DNA from: Streptomyces sp.
GTDB taxonomy: Bacteria > Actinomycetota > Actinomycetes > Streptomycetales > Streptomycetaceae
Length of the DNA stretch: 64,000 nucleotides
Direction of reading: 5' to 3'
Assembly: GCF_031181555.1 (NCBI RefSeq)
Contig: NZ_JAPSKQ010000004.1
Coordinates: 1 to 64,000 of the forward strand
This document shows, in pieces, positions 1 to 8,902 of this stretch; within the stretch, counting starts at the first letter, position 1, and each line of letters starts with the position of its first letter. The notes under the pieces were generated by a model, which had not been told where the DNA came from, made no database searches, and saw only the letters and a list, made by a program, of their open reading frames with translations. A program made the translations under genes and the position numbers.

Positions 1-85
1 GCAAGTGCTGGAGACGGGGTATCAACATATCTGGCGTTGACTTTTGGCACGCTGTTGAGTTCTCAAGGAACGGACGCTTCCTTCG
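1..85 (-). promoter_or_regulatory. Leader region of an rRNA operon, reading off the left edge
   Basis: Read on the minus strand, this stretch carries TTGAGAACTCAACAGCGTG (48-66) followed by an AT-rich segment and a run ending at base 1. It matches from memory the conserved leader found between the promoters and the 16S gene in Streptomyces rRNA operons. The 16S gene itself should start a little beyond the left edge and is not in the window. Confidence rests on recall of that leader, not on an alignment. Confidence 0.75.
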
Positions 86-448
86 TACTCACCCTCTCGG
101 GCTTTCCTCCGGGCGCTTCCCTTCGGTGTCTCCAACTCTACCAGTGTTTTCCCGGCCCTCCGACCACCGTCCCGCAGGCATGCAGGAGGCGACTCAGAGT
201 TAGGATCTGAACGAGTTGGGTTACTGCCGGGCGAGGGCGCTCAATGCGTCACTCAGCCTCAAGCAGGGGTACAACCCTACACGGGGTCGCGGACCGCATG
301 CAAATCCATTAGGCTGGGTGGTCTAGACCTCTGAACTGGACCTGTCGCCCGAACCGGTACGTCATATGACATACGCTGCTGAACAGCGCGCCGTCCGGGA
401 CGGAACAGTGACGGTGCCCCTATAGATCTCCACCCTGGGAGGCTTCCC
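86..448. promoter_or_regulatory. Divergent control region between the rRNA operon and crr
   Basis: No gene is seen in this stretch. On the minus strand a promoter-like pair TTGCAT (298-303) and TAGGGT (274-279) has an 18-base spacer and points toward the rRNA leader. A second -10-like TAGAGT lies at 135-140. Streptomyces rRNA operons usually carry several tandem promoters, so multiple starts are expected. For crr, a -10-like TATAGAT lies at 421-427, without a convincing -35. A perfect 10-base palindrome GTCATATGAC sits at 361-370. A DasR-type operator (listed separately) lies between the two transcription units. Confidence 0.6.
317..332. promoter_or_regulatory. DasR-type operator (dre site) upstream of crr
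   Basis: The sequence GGTGGTCTAGACCTCT has the palindromic core GGTCTAGACC and agrees with 14 of 16 positions of the published dre consensus A(G/C)TGGTCTAGACCA(G/C)T. DasR is the GntR-family regulator of N-acetylglucosamine and PTS genes in Streptomyces, and crr-ptsI is a known target. The site lies about 117 bases before the crr start codon and also just upstream of the putative rRNA promoter. Confidence 0.8.
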
Positions 449-898
449 ATGACCACCGTGACGTCCCCGCTTGCAGGACGGGCCATCGGACTGGCGTCCG
501 TGCCCGATCCGGTCTTCTCCGGGGCCATGGTCGGCCCGGGTACAGCGATCGATCCTGTACGGGAGCCCTCCGAGGCCGTCTCCCCTGTGGACGGCGTCAT
601 CGTCTCTCTGCATCCGCACGCGTTCGTCGTCGTCGACGAGAGCGGGCACGGTGTGCTCACCCACCTCGGTATCGACACCGTGCAGCTGAACGGCGAGGGC
701 TTCGAGCTGCTCGTCAACAAGGGCGACACCGTCACGCGCGGCCAGAGCATCGTGCGCTGGAACCCTGCTGCCGTCGAGGCTGCCGGAAAGTCCCCGGTGT
801 GCCCGGTCGTGGCCCTCGAAGCCACGGCGGACGCCCTCTCCGAGCTTCGTGACGACGGTGATGTGAAGGTCGGCGACAGTCTCTTCCTCTGGAAGTGA
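449..898 (+). CDS. crr: PTS glucose-family EIIA component (IIA-Crr)
   Basis: This is the phosphocarrier EIIA of the phosphoenolpyruvate:sugar phosphotransferase system. It accepts phosphate from HPr and passes it to membrane EIIB/EIIC permeases. The 149 residues have the single-domain IIA-Glc form. THLGIDTV contains the predicted phosphorylated His72 and HPHAF the supporting His57, matching E. coli His90 and His75. The ATG is preceded by GGGAGG at good spacing. No EIIB or EIIC is attached, so it should serve partners encoded elsewhere, such as NagE-type permeases. It lies 78 bases before ptsI on the same strand, and a dre site lies upstream, so DasR control is likely. Confidence 0.95.
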   Translation: MTTVTSPLAGRAIGLASVPDPVFSGAMVGPGTAIDPVREPSEAVSPVDGVIVSLHPHAFVVVDESGHGVLTHLGIDTVQLNGEGFELLVNKGDTVTRGQSIVRWNPAAVEAAGKSPVCPVVALEATADALSELRDDGDVKVGDSLFLWK

Positions 899-976
899 CA
901 CCGGTGCCGTCCCGGACGGCGAACAGGACGACCAACGCGGCGGCGGGAGCCGCCGCACTATTCGGAGACGGGTGAG

Positions 977-2647
977 ATGGAGACAACGCTGCGAGGCGTC
1001 GGTGTGAGCCACGGTGTGGCGATCGGCGAGGTTCGGCACATGGGGACGGCGGTGCTCGAACCGCCGGCCAAGCAGATTCCGGCGGAGGAGGCGGAGCGTG
1101 AACAGGGGCGCGCCCGCAAGGCCGTGGAGGCTGTGGCCGCCGATTTGATGGCACGCGGCAATCTGGCGGGGGGCGAGGCCCAGGCGGTGCTCGAGGCCCA
1201 GGCCATGATGGCCCAGGATCCCGAGCTGATGACGGACGTGGAGCGGCGTATCGCCGTCGGCAGCACCGCTGAGCGTGCCGTGTACGACGCGTTCGCCGCG
1301 TACCGCGAGCTGCTGGCGAGTGCCGGTGAATATCTGGCGGGCCGTGTGGCCGACCTCGACGACGTGCGGAACCGTATCGTCGCGCGGCTGCTCGGGGTGC
1401 CGATGCCCGGTGTGCCGGACAGCGACGAGCCGTACGTTCTCGTGGCCCGGGACCTCGCTCCCGCCGACACGGCACTGCTGGACCCGACTCTGGTGCTCGG
1501 TTTCGTGACCGAGGAAGGGGGGCCCACCAGTCACAGCGCGATCCTGGCACGTGCGCTCGGTGTTCCCGCCGTGGTCGCCCTGCCGGGTGCCGGCGAACTC
1601 GCCGAGGGCACCGTGATAGCGGTCGACGGCAGCACCGGCGAGATCTTCGTGAACCCGAGCGAGGAGAAGAAGTCGCAGCTCGAAGCGGCGGCGGCCGAGC
1701 GCAGGGCGGCGCTGGCGGCGTCGACCGGGCCTGGCGCGACCGCCGACGGCCACAAGGTGCCGCTGTTGGCCAACATAGGTGGTCCGGCGGACGTGGCGGC
1801 CGCTGTCGAGGCGGGTGCGGAGGGCGTGGGTCTCTTCCGTACGGAGTTCCTCTTCCTGGACGACGACAAGAACGCTCCTTCCGAGGAGAAGCAGGTCACG
1901 GCGTATCGGCAGGTGCTCGAGGCCTTCCCCGAGGGCCGTGTGGTGGTGCGTGTGCTGGACGCGGGTGCGGACAAGCCGCTGGACTTCCTCACTCCGGCCG
2001 ATGAGCCGAACCCGGCGCTGGGCGTGCGGGGTCTGCGAACGCTGCTCGACCACCCCGAGGTGCTGCGCACCCAGCTGACGGCGTTGGCGAAGGCCTCGGA
2101 GGGACTGCCCGTCTACCTCGAGGTCATGGCCCCGATGGTCGCGGACCGGGCCGATGCCAGGGCGTTCGCGGACGCGTGTCGTGCGGCGGGGCTGCGGGCG
2201 AAGTTCGGTGCGATGGTCGAGATTCCCTCGGCCGCGCTGCGGGCGCGCTCGATCCTGCAGGAGGTGGAGTTCCTGTCGCTGGGGACCAACGACCTCGCGC
2301 AGTACACATTCGCCGCCGACCGTCAGGTGGGGGCCGTCTCCCGGCTGCAGGACCCGTGGCAGCCCGCTCTGCTCGACCTGGTGGCGCTGTCCGCGGAAGC
2401 GGCGAAGGCCGAGGGCAAGAGCTGTGGTGTCTGCGGCGAGGCCGCGTCGGACCCGCTGCTCGCCTGTGTGCTGACCGGCCTGGGAGTCACTTCTCTCTCC
2501 ATGGGTGCGGCGTCCATTCCGTACGTCCGGGCGGCGCTGTCGAAGTTCACGCTGGCGCAGTGCGAGCGGGCCGCGGCGGCGGCCCGGGCGGCGGACAGTG
2601 CCGAGGAGGCCCGTACCGCCGCGCAGGCGGTGCTTTCGGGCGAGTAG
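977..2647 (+). CDS. ptsI: PTS enzyme I (phosphoenolpyruvate-protein phosphotransferase)
   Basis: Enzyme I takes phosphate from phosphoenolpyruvate and passes it to HPr, starting the PTS cascade in the cytoplasm. The protein has 556 residues, the usual length. The N-terminal domain carries GGPTSHSAI with phospho-accepting His186. The C-terminal PEP-binding barrel carries EFLSLGTNDLAQYTFAADR and the active-site cysteine region SCGVCGEAASDPLL. The start codon follows GGAGACGGGTGAG. It is co-directional with crr, and a strong hairpin follows the stop codon, so crr-ptsI looks like a two-gene unit. HPr is not encoded in this window. Confidence 0.97.
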   Translation: METTLRGVGVSHGVAIGEVRHMGTAVLEPPAKQIPAEEAEREQGRARKAVEAVAADLMARGNLAGGEAQAVLEAQAMMAQDPELMTDVERRIAVGSTAERAVYDAFAAYRELLASAGEYLAGRVADLDDVRNRIVARLLGVPMPGVPDSDEPYVLVARDLAPADTALLDPTLVLGFVTEEGGPTSHSAILARALGVPAVVALPGAGELAEGTVIAVDGSTGEIFVNPSEEKKSQLEAAAAERRAALAASTGPGATADGHKVPLLANIGGPADVAAAVEAGAEGVGLFRTEFLFLDDDKNAPSEEKQVTAYRQVLEAFPEGRVVVRVLDAGADKPLDFLTPADEPNPALGVRGLRTLLDHPEVLRTQLTALAKASEGLPVYLEVMAPMVADRADARAFADACRAAGLRAKFGAMVEIPSAALRARSILQEVEFLSLGTNDLAQYTFAADRQVGAVSRLQDPWQPALLDLVALSAEAAKAEGKSCGVCGEAASDPLLACVLTGLGVTSLSMGAASIPYVRAALSKFTLAQCERAAAAARAADSAEEARTAAQAVLSGE

Positions 2648-2680
2648 TCGCACGGGCCCGGTAGGCAGTCGGGTTTCCGG

Positions 2681-2711
2681 AGGGGCGTCCCACCCGCGGT
2701 GGGACGCCCCT
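2681..2711. terminator. Bidirectional terminator after ptsI
   Basis: A perfect 14-bp stem (2681-2694 with 2698-2711) encloses a 3-base loop. It lies between the stop codons of ptsI (plus) and the convergent 296-residue gene (minus), so it can end transcription from both sides. There is no long U tract, as is common in Streptomyces. Confidence 0.85.
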
Positions 2712-2726
2712 CTTCGGTTCCGCGGT

Positions 2727-3617
2727 TCAGTGACGGTGAGCCGGGCTCGGCCCCTCTTCCCCGAGATCGGGCGGCTCGCGGTAGTCGACGCCGGACTCCG
2801 GCGGGATGAGGTCTCCGGATGCGGCGTCGGTGCAGTAGGCGTCGAAGACCTCTCCGGCGGTGAGGGGTTCGAGACCGTGGGCGCGCAGGCGCCAGCCGTA
2901 GATGCGGTCGTGGGTGCCGGGTGCGCTGGTCCGCATGACCAGTCCGCCGGGACTCCCGGTGGCGAGACCGACGGCCAGGACAGTGGTGAACTCGAGGGCT
3001 TCGGTCTCGTCCGGTCGCGTGCGGCCGGCGACGTCGTCGGCGTGCAGGACGGCGATGAGGGTCTCGGGTGATCCGGAGACGCTGCACACGAGGTGCCGGT
3101 CTCCGGGTGGGGCCGTGTCGAGGATGCGGGCGAGGAGCTGGGACGCGCGGGTGAAGGCGGCACCTCCCAGGTCCTCGCCGCACGAGGCACAGGGGCCGAG
3201 GCCGACGAGGAACGTGGTCGCGTACTCCCAGGTCGCCTGGCGAACGGCCTCGTCGACGAGGTCGGGCAGCAGATCGGCCAGGGGCTGGCCCTCGTAGGGG
3301 ACCGTGGGGCCGGTGGCCGCGATCTCGGCCGTGAACCGTGTGCGGCTGGTCCGGCTGTCGGGGTCGAGGCCCGCTTTCCTGCAGAACTCGGAGTACTCCT
3401 CGGGGTCGAAGAGGGCCAATGTGGTGTGGCTTCCCTGCCGTGCGCGTGTCCTGAGGACGGCCTCCACGTGTTTGAGGTAGGTGGCGTGGTCGTCGAAGGC
3501 GAAGCTCCGGTAGTGCCGCATGGCTCGGAAGTCGTGCTCGTCGGTCAGCAGGCCGATGGTGCCTGCGATTTCGTGGTGCAGAACGCGTCGCAAGGTTCGG
3601 TGGTCGGTGTACCCCAT
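2727..3617 (-). CDS. Conserved actinobacterial protein of unknown function (296 aa)
   Basis: I do not recognise a named family. The predicted protein is soluble, acidic and 296 residues long, with no signal peptide or membrane segment. A CxxC pair near the middle (GPCASCGED) could bind metal or be redox-active, but it is the only such pair. The start at 3617 (MGYTDHRTL) is preferred over an in-frame start 33 bases upstream because GGAGGGGGAG lies just before it. It is a single gene, convergent with ptsI across a shared terminator, and lies upstream of an acetoacetyl-CoA synthetase gene on the same strand with about 150 bases between them. Confidence 0.8.
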   Translation of the reverse strand: MGYTDHRTLRRVLHHEIAGTIGLLTDEHDFRAMRHYRSFAFDDHATYLKHVEAVLRTRARQGSHTTLALFDPEEYSEFCRKAGLDPDSRTSRTRFTAEIAATGPTVPYEGQPLADLLPDLVDEAVRQATWEYATTFLVGLGPCASCGEDLGGAAFTRASQLLARILDTAPPGDRHLVCSVSGSPETLIAVLHADDVAGRTRPDETEALEFTTVLAVGLATGSPGGLVMRTSAPGTHDRIYGWRLRAHGLEPLTAGEVFDAYCTDAASGDLIPPESGVDYREPPDLGEEGPSPAHRH

Positions 3618-3770
3618 GTCTCCCCCTCCGCACAGTCGATCAATGCTCACTCACAGTAACCGGCGGCACTGACAACGGCGGTGGGGAAGGGCGGTGGTCG
3701 ACCGGGACCTCGGACCCGCCGGATCGGGTGTCCGAGGTCGTCCACGGGCCTGTTCGCCTGCGGCGGGCGG

Positions 3771-5738
3771 TCAGGCGCGCTTGCGGGCCAGGTCCTCGTA
3801 GAAGGCGAGCAGGTCGAGGTTGTCGATGGATCCCGGGTTGACCGCCTTCTGCAGGGGGGTGCCTTGGAGGAGCCGCTTGACCGGTACCTCGATGCGCTTG
3901 CCGGTGAGGGTGTGGGGGACTCCGGGCACCTCGATGATCTCGTCGGGGACGTGGCGGGGGGACAGCTGCTCGCGGATGGTCCGCTTGATGCGGTTCAGCA
4001 GGCCCTCGTCGAGGACGGCTCCCGGTGCCAGGTGCACGAACAGGGGCATCCAGTAGCCGCCGTCGGGCTGCTCGATGCCGAGGACGAGGGACTCCCTGAT
4101 CTCCGGGAGGCGTTCGACGACCTCGTAGATGTCGGCCGATCCCATGCGGACGCCCTGGCGGTTGAGCGTGGAGTCGGAGCGGCCGTGGATGACGACGGAG
4201 CCGCGGGAGGTCACGGTGATCCAGTCGCCGTGCCGCCACACACCGGGATAGGTGTCGAAGTAGCTGTCGTGGTAGCGGCTGCCGTCGGGGTCGTTCCAGA
4301 AGTGGACCGGCATGGACGGCATGGGGTTGGTGACGACGAGTTCGCCGACCTCGTCGATCAGGGGCTTTCCGCTCGGGTCCCAGGACTGCAGGTCGGTGCC
4401 CAGACAGGGCGCCTGGAGCTCGCCCACGTGGACGGGGAGGGTCGGCACGGCTCCGGCGAAGCAGGAGCACACGTCCGTGCCGCCGCTGACGGAGGCGATC
4501 CACAGGTCGTCGCGGACCTCGTCGTGCAGCCAGCGGAAGCCGTCGGGGGGCAGCGGTGAGCCGGTGGTGGCGACGCACTTCACCGCCGAGAGGTCGAAGT
4601 CGCGCGAGGGGTGCACGCCGGCCTTGCGGCAGGCCATGACGTAGGCGGCGGAGGTGCCGTAGAGGGTGGCGCCGGTGCGTTCGGCGATCCGCCACTGGGC
4701 GCCCGTGTCCGGGTGGCCGGGGCTGCCGTCGTACAGGACGATCGTCGTTCCGGTCAGCAGGCCGGAGACGAGGAAGTTCCACATCATCCAGCCGGTCGAG
4801 GTGTACCAGAAGAAGCGGTCCTCCGGGCCCAGGTCGCAGTGCAGGCCGAGCTGCTTGAGGTGTTCGACGAGGATGCCGCCCTGGGACTGGACGATCGCCT
4901 TGGGCAGTCCGGTGGTGCCGGAGGAGTAGAGCACCCACAGCGGGTGGTCGAAGGGCACCTGCTCGAAGACCGGTTCCGTGTCCGCGGAGGTGAGGGCCGA
5001 CCAGTCCAGGGCGCCTCGGGGGGCTTCGGTACCGAGCAGGGGGATGTGCACGACGGCGCGCAGGGTGGGCAGTTCACGGCGCAGTTCGGCGACGACGTCG
5101 CGGCGGTCGTGCTCCTTGCCGCCGTAGCGGTAGCCGTCGACGGTGAACAGGACGACCGGTTCGACCTGCTGGAAGCGGTCGAGGACGCTGCGGGCGCCGA
5201 AATCGGGCGCGCAGGAGGTCCACACGCCGCCCACGGCCGCGGTGGCGAGAAGGGCGACGACGGCCTGCGGGATGTTCGGGAGGTAGCCGCTGACACGGTC
5301 TCCGGGACGCACCCCGAGGGAGCGCAGCTCGGCCGCGAGGGAGCCGACCTGGCGGCGCAGCTCGGTCCAGGTGACGGAGCGCGGGTCATGGGTCTCGTCG
5401 ACGTACAGGAGGGCTGCCTCGTCCGCGCGGTACGCGGCCGCGCGCAGTGCGTGCTCGGCGTAGTTCAGGGTCGCTCCGGGGAACCACTGGGCGCCCGGCA
5501 TCGAGCGGTCGCCCAGCACGCGTGCGCAGGGGGTCGAGAAGCGGACGTCGAACCACTCCGTGACCGCTTTCCAGAAGGTGTCCAGCTCGTCCACGGACCA
5601 GCGGTGCAGCGCCGCGTAACCGCCGTCGGCGGGGGCGTCGTGGTGCTCGGCGGCCCATGCCTGGAACTGGGTGATCCGTGCCTGGGCGATACGTTCCGGA
5701 TCCGGTTGCCAGAGCGGCTGGGGGTTCACGGTCGACAT
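3771..5738 (-). CDS. Acetoacetyl-CoA synthetase (acetoacetate-CoA ligase)
   Basis: This is an AMP-forming acyl-CoA synthetase that activates acetoacetate using ATP. The 655 residues match the acetoacetyl-CoA synthetase subfamily, which is longer than acetyl-CoA synthetase orthologues in actinobacteria. Visible motifs are the phosphate loop YSSGTTGLPKAIV, GWMMWN, and the C-terminal hinge GRSDSTLNRQGVRMGS; the usual catalytic Lys region lies near LTGKRIEVPVKRLL. The start at 5738 (MSTVNPQPLW) follows GGGAGC; the longer in-frame version begins in the intergenic region. It is monocistronic and divergent from the glycosidase gene. Likely role: ketone-body or leucine-derived carbon use. Confidence 0.92.
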   Translation of the reverse strand: MSTVNPQPLWQPDPERIAQARITQFQAWAAEHHDAPADGGYAALHRWSVDELDTFWKAVTEWFDVRFSTPCARVLGDRSMPGAQWFPGATLNYAEHALRAAAYRADEAALLYVDETHDPRSVTWTELRRQVGSLAAELRSLGVRPGDRVSGYLPNIPQAVVALLATAAVGGVWTSCAPDFGARSVLDRFQQVEPVVLFTVDGYRYGGKEHDRRDVVAELRRELPTLRAVVHIPLLGTEAPRGALDWSALTSADTEPVFEQVPFDHPLWVLYSSGTTGLPKAIVQSQGGILVEHLKQLGLHCDLGPEDRFFWYTSTGWMMWNFLVSGLLTGTTIVLYDGSPGHPDTGAQWRIAERTGATLYGTSAAYVMACRKAGVHPSRDFDLSAVKCVATTGSPLPPDGFRWLHDEVRDDLWIASVSGGTDVCSCFAGAVPTLPVHVGELQAPCLGTDLQSWDPSGKPLIDEVGELVVTNPMPSMPVHFWNDPDGSRYHDSYFDTYPGVWRHGDWITVTSRGSVVIHGRSDSTLNRQGVRMGSADIYEVVERLPEIRESLVLGIEQPDGGYWMPLFVHLAPGAVLDEGLLNRIKRTIREQLSPRHVPDEIIEVPGVPHTLTGKRIEVPVKRLLQGTPLQKAVNPGSIDNLDLLAFYEDLARKRA

Positions 5739-5950
5739 GGGGCTGCTCCCGGACTGTGCGCGTCGTGTGCGTCTCCGCGCACGAGCTGGGTTGTGCGCGT
5801 GACGCGGCTGACAGGGACGATGCCACGTGATCGACTCCCACACCAGGGTGCCCCCCACATAGTCCCTGTCGTAGAGATGTGGCCCGATCACGGGTGAACG
5901 GCAGTTGAACGACACGCGTGCGGGGTGCGGTCAATGGCAGGGTGAGCGAC

Positions 5951-8329
5951 ATGGACGGTCGTGACCTGGTGCGTTCGGTGAAGTCGGTCGGTTCGGTGGG
6001 GGCGGTTCAGGGGTTGCGTACCGTACGGGCAGCGTGGCGCAGGAGACGGGCCGACGCCACCGGGCTGCCGCCGCGGGGGCCGGAGCGGGCACGGGTGCCC
6101 GGGACCGTGCGGGAGGTGGAGCCGGGGCCCGGGGGCGGCATCGTCCGGTTCGGCCGCTCGGAACTGCGGATCTTCGTCGCGGGGAACGGGGCCGTCTTCT
6201 GGGGCTGGGACGGAGCGGCTCCCGCACCGTCCTACGCGCTGGCCGACCGCTGCCCCGATCCGGATCCGCGGGTGGCGCTGGAGCCGGACAAGGACGGCGG
6301 CTGGCGGGTGGTGGCCGAGCGGGTGACGGTCGTCGTCTCACGGCACGGCGCGGTGGAGGTGCTCACCCCGGGGGGTGTGACACTGCGGCGTGATCTGCCG
6401 CCGCGGTGGTGGGAGCCGGTGGGCGGTGGCGCGGCGCGCTGGATGCAGCGGTCGGAGGTGCCGGCGGACGCCCGCTTCTTCGGGCTCGGGGGGCGCGCGG
6501 CGGGTCCCCGGCTGCGGGACGGCACGTACCGGTTGTGGAACACCGCCCCCGGTCGGGCCTTCGGGCCCGGCGACGGTCCGCTGAGCATCACGATGCCGGT
6601 ACAGCTGGTGGTGGCCGACGCGGGCACGCACCTGGTGTTCCACGACAACTCGTGGGACGGCACCGTGACGCTGCGGGAGGGGGAGGAGGGCGCCGGTTCC
6701 GGGCACGACCGGGCCGGGACGAGTGAGCTGCGGATGGACGGTGGCCCTCTGCGCTGCTGGGTGATGGCGGGTACTCCCGCGCGTGTGCTGCTCGCCTGGG
6801 CGTCGCTCACCGGTGCGCCCGCGCTTCCGCCCGCGTGGGCGCTCGGCCACCACCTCGCGGGAGAGCGCTTCGGCGGCGAGGAGGAGGTGCGGAGGATCGT
6901 CACGGACTACCAGGAGCACGGGCTGCCGGTCGACGCCGTGCACCTCGGCACCGGCCACTTCGACGCCCATCAGGTGTTCACCGTCGACCAGGAGCGGTTC
7001 CCCAAGCTGCCGGTCCTCGCCGACGAGCTGCGGCGCGACGGGATCCGGCTGGTGTCGGTCGTCGGCCCGGCGGTCGGGGCCGTGCCCGGCGACACCGTGT
7101 ACGACGAGGGGATGGCGCGGGACGCGTTCGTGCGGGACTCCTCCGGGGAGGTCGTGCGGGGAGTCGCGTGGCCCGGCGACGCGGTCTTCCCCGACTTCAC
7201 GCACGCGCGCGTGCGTGAGTGGTGGGGCGGGCTGTACGCGGAGGGCCTGGCGCAGGGGTTCGCCGGTTTCTGGCACGACATGAACGAGCCGACGTCGTTC
7301 ACGGCCTTCGGGGAGTCGACGCTCCCGCGCTCGGCCCGCCACGCTCTGGACGGACGGGCCGGTGACCATCGCGAGGCGCACAACGTGTACGCGCTGTGCA
7401 TGGCCCGAGCGGCGTTCGAGGGAGTGCGGAATCCGGCACCCCATGAGCGGCCGTTCGTGTTCTCGCGCTCCGGGTGGGCCGGTATGCAGCGTTACGGCGG
7501 GACGTGGTCGGGTGACGTGTCGGCGGGGTGGCCCGGGTTGCGTGCGTGGCTGGCGCTGGTCCTGGGGCTGGGACTGTGTGGTGTTCCCTGCTCGGGGCCG
7601 GACGTCGGCGGCTCCGGCGGGGAAGCCTCGCCCGAGCTGTATCTGCGCCGACTCCAACTGGGCGCCTACTTGCCGCTGTTCCGCACGCATACCGGTGCGC
7701 GTGCGGGACGCGGGGAGCCGTGGGAGTTCGGCACCGAGGTCCTGGAGCACGCGCGCGCGGCGCTCGTCGAACGCCGGCGGCTGCTGCCGTACTTCATGAC
7801 GCTGGCGCATCTGGCCCGGCGTACCGGAGCGCCCTATGTGCGGCCGCTGTGGTGGTCGGCTCCCGAGGATCGCGTTCTGCGCGACTGCGAGGACGCCTTC
7901 CTGCTGGGCGACTGTCTGCTGGTGGCGCCGGTACTCGATCCGGGTGCGGACCGGCGGGCCGTCCGTCTGCCCAGGGGGCGCTGGTACGACACGGTGACGG
8001 AACGGGCGTACGAGGGACCGGCCCAGGTGCTGGTCGAAGCGCCCTTGGAGCGGATTCCGGTGTTCGCGCGCGCGGGTGCGGTTCTTCCCGTGCGGGGGGA
8101 GGACGGCGGGCCGGAGCTGGAGGTGTGGGCGCCCGCGCGGGGGCGGACCGGGGGCGGGTTGGCCGTGCCGGACGCCGGTGACGGGTGGGAGGAGCCGGAG
8201 ATCGAGCGTTACACCGCCCGCTGGGCGGGTCCGCGGCTCGTCGTCGAGCGGGAGAGCGAGGACGGCGTCGGTGAGCCGGCCTGGCCGGTGCGCGTCCGCG
8301 GGCTCGGGCCGGAGCGAGGTCAGCTGTAG
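5951..8329 (+). CDS. Glycoside hydrolase family 31 (alpha-glucosidase-like)
   Basis: GH31 enzymes cleave alpha-linked glucose or xylose residues with retention of configuration. The protein has 792 residues. Its nucleophile motif GFWHDMNEPTSF is complete, with the nucleophile Asp at base 7277. The second conserved region RPFVFSRSGWAGMQRYGGTWSGD carries the probable acid/base Asp. The N-terminal beta-sandwich and C-terminal beta domains are present. No signal peptide is seen, so it is probably cytoplasmic. I chose the ATG at 5951 after AGGGTGAG; another start 33 bases upstream is possible. No transporter gene is adjacent, so the substrate cannot be read from context. Its 3' end overlaps the convergent Nudix gene by 10 bases. 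Confidence 0.9.
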   Translation: MDGRDLVRSVKSVGSVGAVQGLRTVRAAWRRRRADATGLPPRGPERARVPGTVREVEPGPGGGIVRFGRSELRIFVAGNGAVFWGWDGAAPAPSYALADRCPDPDPRVALEPDKDGGWRVVAERVTVVVSRHGAVEVLTPGGVTLRRDLPPRWWEPVGGGAARWMQRSEVPADARFFGLGGRAAGPRLRDGTYRLWNTAPGRAFGPGDGPLSITMPVQLVVADAGTHLVFHDNSWDGTVTLREGEEGAGSGHDRAGTSELRMDGGPLRCWVMAGTPARVLLAWASLTGAPALPPAWALGHHLAGERFGGEEEVRRIVTDYQEHGLPVDAVHLGTGHFDAHQVFTVDQERFPKLPVLADELRRDGIRLVSVVGPAVGAVPGDTVYDEGMARDAFVRDSSGEVVRGVAWPGDAVFPDFTHARVREWWGGLYAEGLAQGFAGFWHDMNEPTSFTAFGESTLPRSARHALDGRAGDHREAHNVYALCMARAAFEGVRNPAPHERPFVFSRSGWAGMQRYGGTWSGDVSAGWPGLRAWLALVLGLGLCGVPCSGPDVGGSGGEASPELYLRRLQLGAYLPLFRTHTGARAGRGEPWEFGTEVLEHARAALVERRRLLPYFMTLAHLARRTGAPYVRPLWWSAPEDRVLRDCEDAFLLGDCLLVAPVLDPGADRRAVRLPRGRWYDTVTERAYEGPAQVLVEAPLERIPVFARAGAVLPVRGEDGGPELEVWAPARGRTGGGLAVPDAGDGWEEPEIERYTARWAGPRLVVERESEDGVGEPAWPVRVRGLGPERGQL

Positions 8330-8856
8330 CGGCCCTCGAACCAGGCCCGCACGGCCAGGGTGTGCAGCGGAAAGGCGAGTTCCGCCGGGCGGCGCAGGAG
8401 GTGCCGGCCCTCCGTCTCGTCGGTGGCGGTGAAGGGCGGCAGGCCCTCGGCGGGGCGTTCCGGGAGGAGCCCGAACAGCAACAGGTGTCCGTCGGGCGAG
8501 CTCATGGCGTCGGCGAGCCGCACGTCGTGGCTCGCCGCGTCGATGCCGGTCTCCTCCCTGAGCTCGCGGACGACTGCCCGGCGCCAGTCCTCACGGTCGT
8601 CGATGTAGCCGCCGGGCAGAGCCGTGCCCCCGCGCGCGGGGGCGACGGTCCGGGTGATGACGACCAGGGCGGTGCCGTCCGTGTCGTACACGGGCTGGAG
8701 GGCCACCGCGACCGGCAGCGGATTGCGGTAGGCCACGGTGCCGCAGGCCGGACAGGTGCGGGGCCAGCCGGAGACGCCCTCTCCGAAGGGCGCGCCGCAG
8801 CTCGAACAGTGCGAGCCCGGCGTGGAGTCGGGGACGGAGGTCTGGGTGTCGGACAC
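8320..8856 (-). CDS. Nudix hydrolase with N-terminal zinc ribbon
   Basis: Nudix enzymes hydrolyse nucleoside diphosphates linked to another group. The 178-residue protein carries a complete Nudix box, with GYIDDRE followed by seven residues and RELREETGI. An N-terminal zinc ribbon is formed by CSSC and CPAC, resembling the ribbon of NudC-type NADH pyrophosphatases. The typical NudC Tyr motif after the box is not obvious, so the exact substrate is open. It starts with GTG at 8856. The stop codon overlaps the convergent GH31 gene, a tight end-to-end arrangement. Confidence 0.88.
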   Translation of the reverse strand: MSDTQTSVPDSTPGSHCSSCGAPFGEGVSGWPRTCPACGTVAYRNPLPVAVALQPVYDTDGTALVVITRTVAPARGGTALPGGYIDDREDWRRAVVRELREETGIDAASHDVRLADAMSSPDGHLLLFGLLPERPAEGLPPFTATDETEGRHLLRRPAELAFPLHTLAVRAWFEGRYS

Positions 8857-8902
8857 GCGCGGACTGTATCCGATCGCGGAAAGGGCGTCTCGGGGAGGTC
8901 GC

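Noticed and set aside
362-3190. A 942-codon open frame on the minus strand across crr and ptsI
   Set aside because: It is antisense to two unambiguous PTS genes and has Arg/His/Pro-rich shadow composition.
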